Origin: Candidatus Binatia bacterium
GTDB taxonomy: Bacteria > Desulfobacterota_B > Binatia > UBA9968 > JAJDTQ01
Direction: 5' to 3'
NCBI GenBank assembly: GCA_022827045.1
Contig: JAJDTQ010000203.1
Location: forward strand, 1 to 25,471
Length of the DNA: 25,471 nt
Under the pieces are notes generated by a model that was not told where the DNA came from, made no database searches, and saw nothing but the letters and a program-made list of their open reading frames with translations. Shown in pieces: positions 24,903 to 25,471 of this stretch (within the stretch, counting starts at the first letter, position 1; the number at the start of each line of letters is the position of its first letter). The position numbers and the translations under genes were made by a program.

Positions 24903-24923
24903 GGCGGCCGGGGAACGGCCGCC
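24903..24923 (-). terminator. Possible terminator hairpin after gloB
   Basis: GGCGGCCG (24903-24910) pairs perfectly with CGGCCGCC (24916-24923) around a 5-base loop, twelve bases past the gloB stop on the - strand. No T run follows, so this may be a transcript-stabilising stem and not a true intrinsic terminator. Confidence 0.35.
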
Positions 24924-24934
24924 GGTCGTGCGGG

Positions 24935-25471
24935 CTAATAGGCGTCCTTGAGTTCCCGGACCTTGGCGAACACGGAAACCGGATCCGTTCCGATCCCTGG
25001 GAAGCGATCGACCATGCCGTATTTGATCTCGTCGCTTTCACAGCGGAGGAACGGATTGGTCGCGAGTTCGTCGTCCAGGCGGGAGGGCACCGTGAACTGG
25101 TCCTTGGACCTGAGTGCCTGCACCGCCTCCAGCCGCCGGCGGATCTCCTCGTTGCCGGGTTCCACCGTCAGCGCGAACTGGAGGTTCTTTTCCGTATATT
25201 CGTGGCCGCAGTAGACGAGGGTGTCGCCGGAGAGGTCGCGGAGCTTCCCCAGGGAGGATGTCATCTGCGCGGCGGTTCCCTCGAAGACCCGGCCGCAGCC
25301 GCCGGCGAACAGGGCGTCCCCGCTGAAGAGCTTTCCGGGGAACACGAAGCCGATGTGCCCGATGGTATGGCCCGGAATGAACAGCACGCTCCCGCACTCC
25401 TCCCCGACCTCGACATCGTCCCCCTCCATGACCCGGTGCGTGATGCCCGGGATGCGGTGCTCGTCCACCTT
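24935..25471 (-). CDS. gloB: Hydroxyacylglutathione hydrolase (glyoxalase II), N-terminus beyond window
   Basis: This is the C-terminal 178 residues of a metallo-beta-lactamase fold enzyme that hydrolyses S-lactoylglutathione in methylglyoxal detoxification. The frame is open to the window edge, so the start and the THxHxDH metal motif lie outside; the GTG near 25468 is internal. Visible metal-binding and family features are PGHTIGHIGF, SGDALFAGGCGRVFEG (metal-bridging Asp) and VYCGHEYTEKNLQFAL, where the Tyr and basic residues contact glutathione. A HAGH C-terminal domain follows, with QALRSKDQFTVPSRLDDELATNPFLR typical in content though one stretch is longer than usual. The stop is TAG at 24937-24935. 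Confidence 0.94.
   Translation of the reverse strand, partial: KVDEHRIPGITHRVMEGDDVEVGEECGSVLFIPGHTIGHIGFVFPGKLFSGDALFAGGCGRVFEGTAAQMTSSLGKLRDLSGDTLVYCGHEYTEKNLQFALTVEPGNEEIRRRLEAVQALRSKDQFTVPSRLDDELATNPFLRCESDEIKYGMVDRFPGIGTDPVSVFAKVRELKDAY

Overview
The window is 25.5 kb of densely coding, high-GC bacterial DNA. The genes point to an uncultured Gram-negative, proteobacterium-like organism. Supporting signs are Bug/TctC-type solute receptors, a TbpB-like surface lipoprotein, SppA, a bacterial phosphatidylcholine synthase, and REP-like palindromic repeats between genes. I cannot fix the lineage from sequence alone. I see no rRNA, tRNA, CRISPR array, transposase or phage gene, and no gene-free stretch longer than about 160 bases.

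Region 1 (1-16256) looks like a catabolic island. On the + strand at the left edge are two tandem, near-duplicate periplasmic receptors of the tripartite tricarboxylate transporter (TTT) family; the first is cut by the window. Facing them on the - strand is a run of eleven genes. In transcription order these are: class III CoA-transferase, MaoC/FAS1-like hydratase, FAD flavoprotein, a fused TctA-TctB permease, a second FAD flavoprotein, an NAD(P)-dependent SDR, the three subunits of a xanthine dehydrogenase-family molybdenum hydroxylase (FAD, 2Fe-2S, Mo), a UbiD-type decarboxylase, and a metal-dependent cyclase/hydrolase. A reasonable inference is import of an organic carboxylate, CoA activation, hydration and dehydrogenation, Mo-dependent hydroxylation, decarboxylation and hydrolysis. 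The substrate is unknown, and I recognise no described pathway with this exact gene set.

Region 2 (16301-20855) is cell-envelope and housekeeping. It holds an orphan TbpB-like lipoprotein, SppA signal-peptide peptidase, the ribosome-rescue hydrolase ArfB on the + strand, and a rhomboid protease.

Region 3 (20912-25471) holds an extended SDR, a glutathione transferase and a TTG-started phosphatidylcholine synthase on the + strand. Facing them on the - strand are a PaaI-like thioesterase, a fumarylacetoacetase-family hydrolase and the C-terminal part of glyoxalase II.

Four repeat elements of three types lie between genes. They are a 33-base hairpin module at 6504 whose close relative forms half of a 119-base element at 23332, a perfect 26-bp inverted repeat at 12188, and a composite palindrome with 13-bp ends at 13805. 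Three of the four lie inside the catabolic run. Many long open frames antisense to these genes are by-products of high GC and are not annotated.
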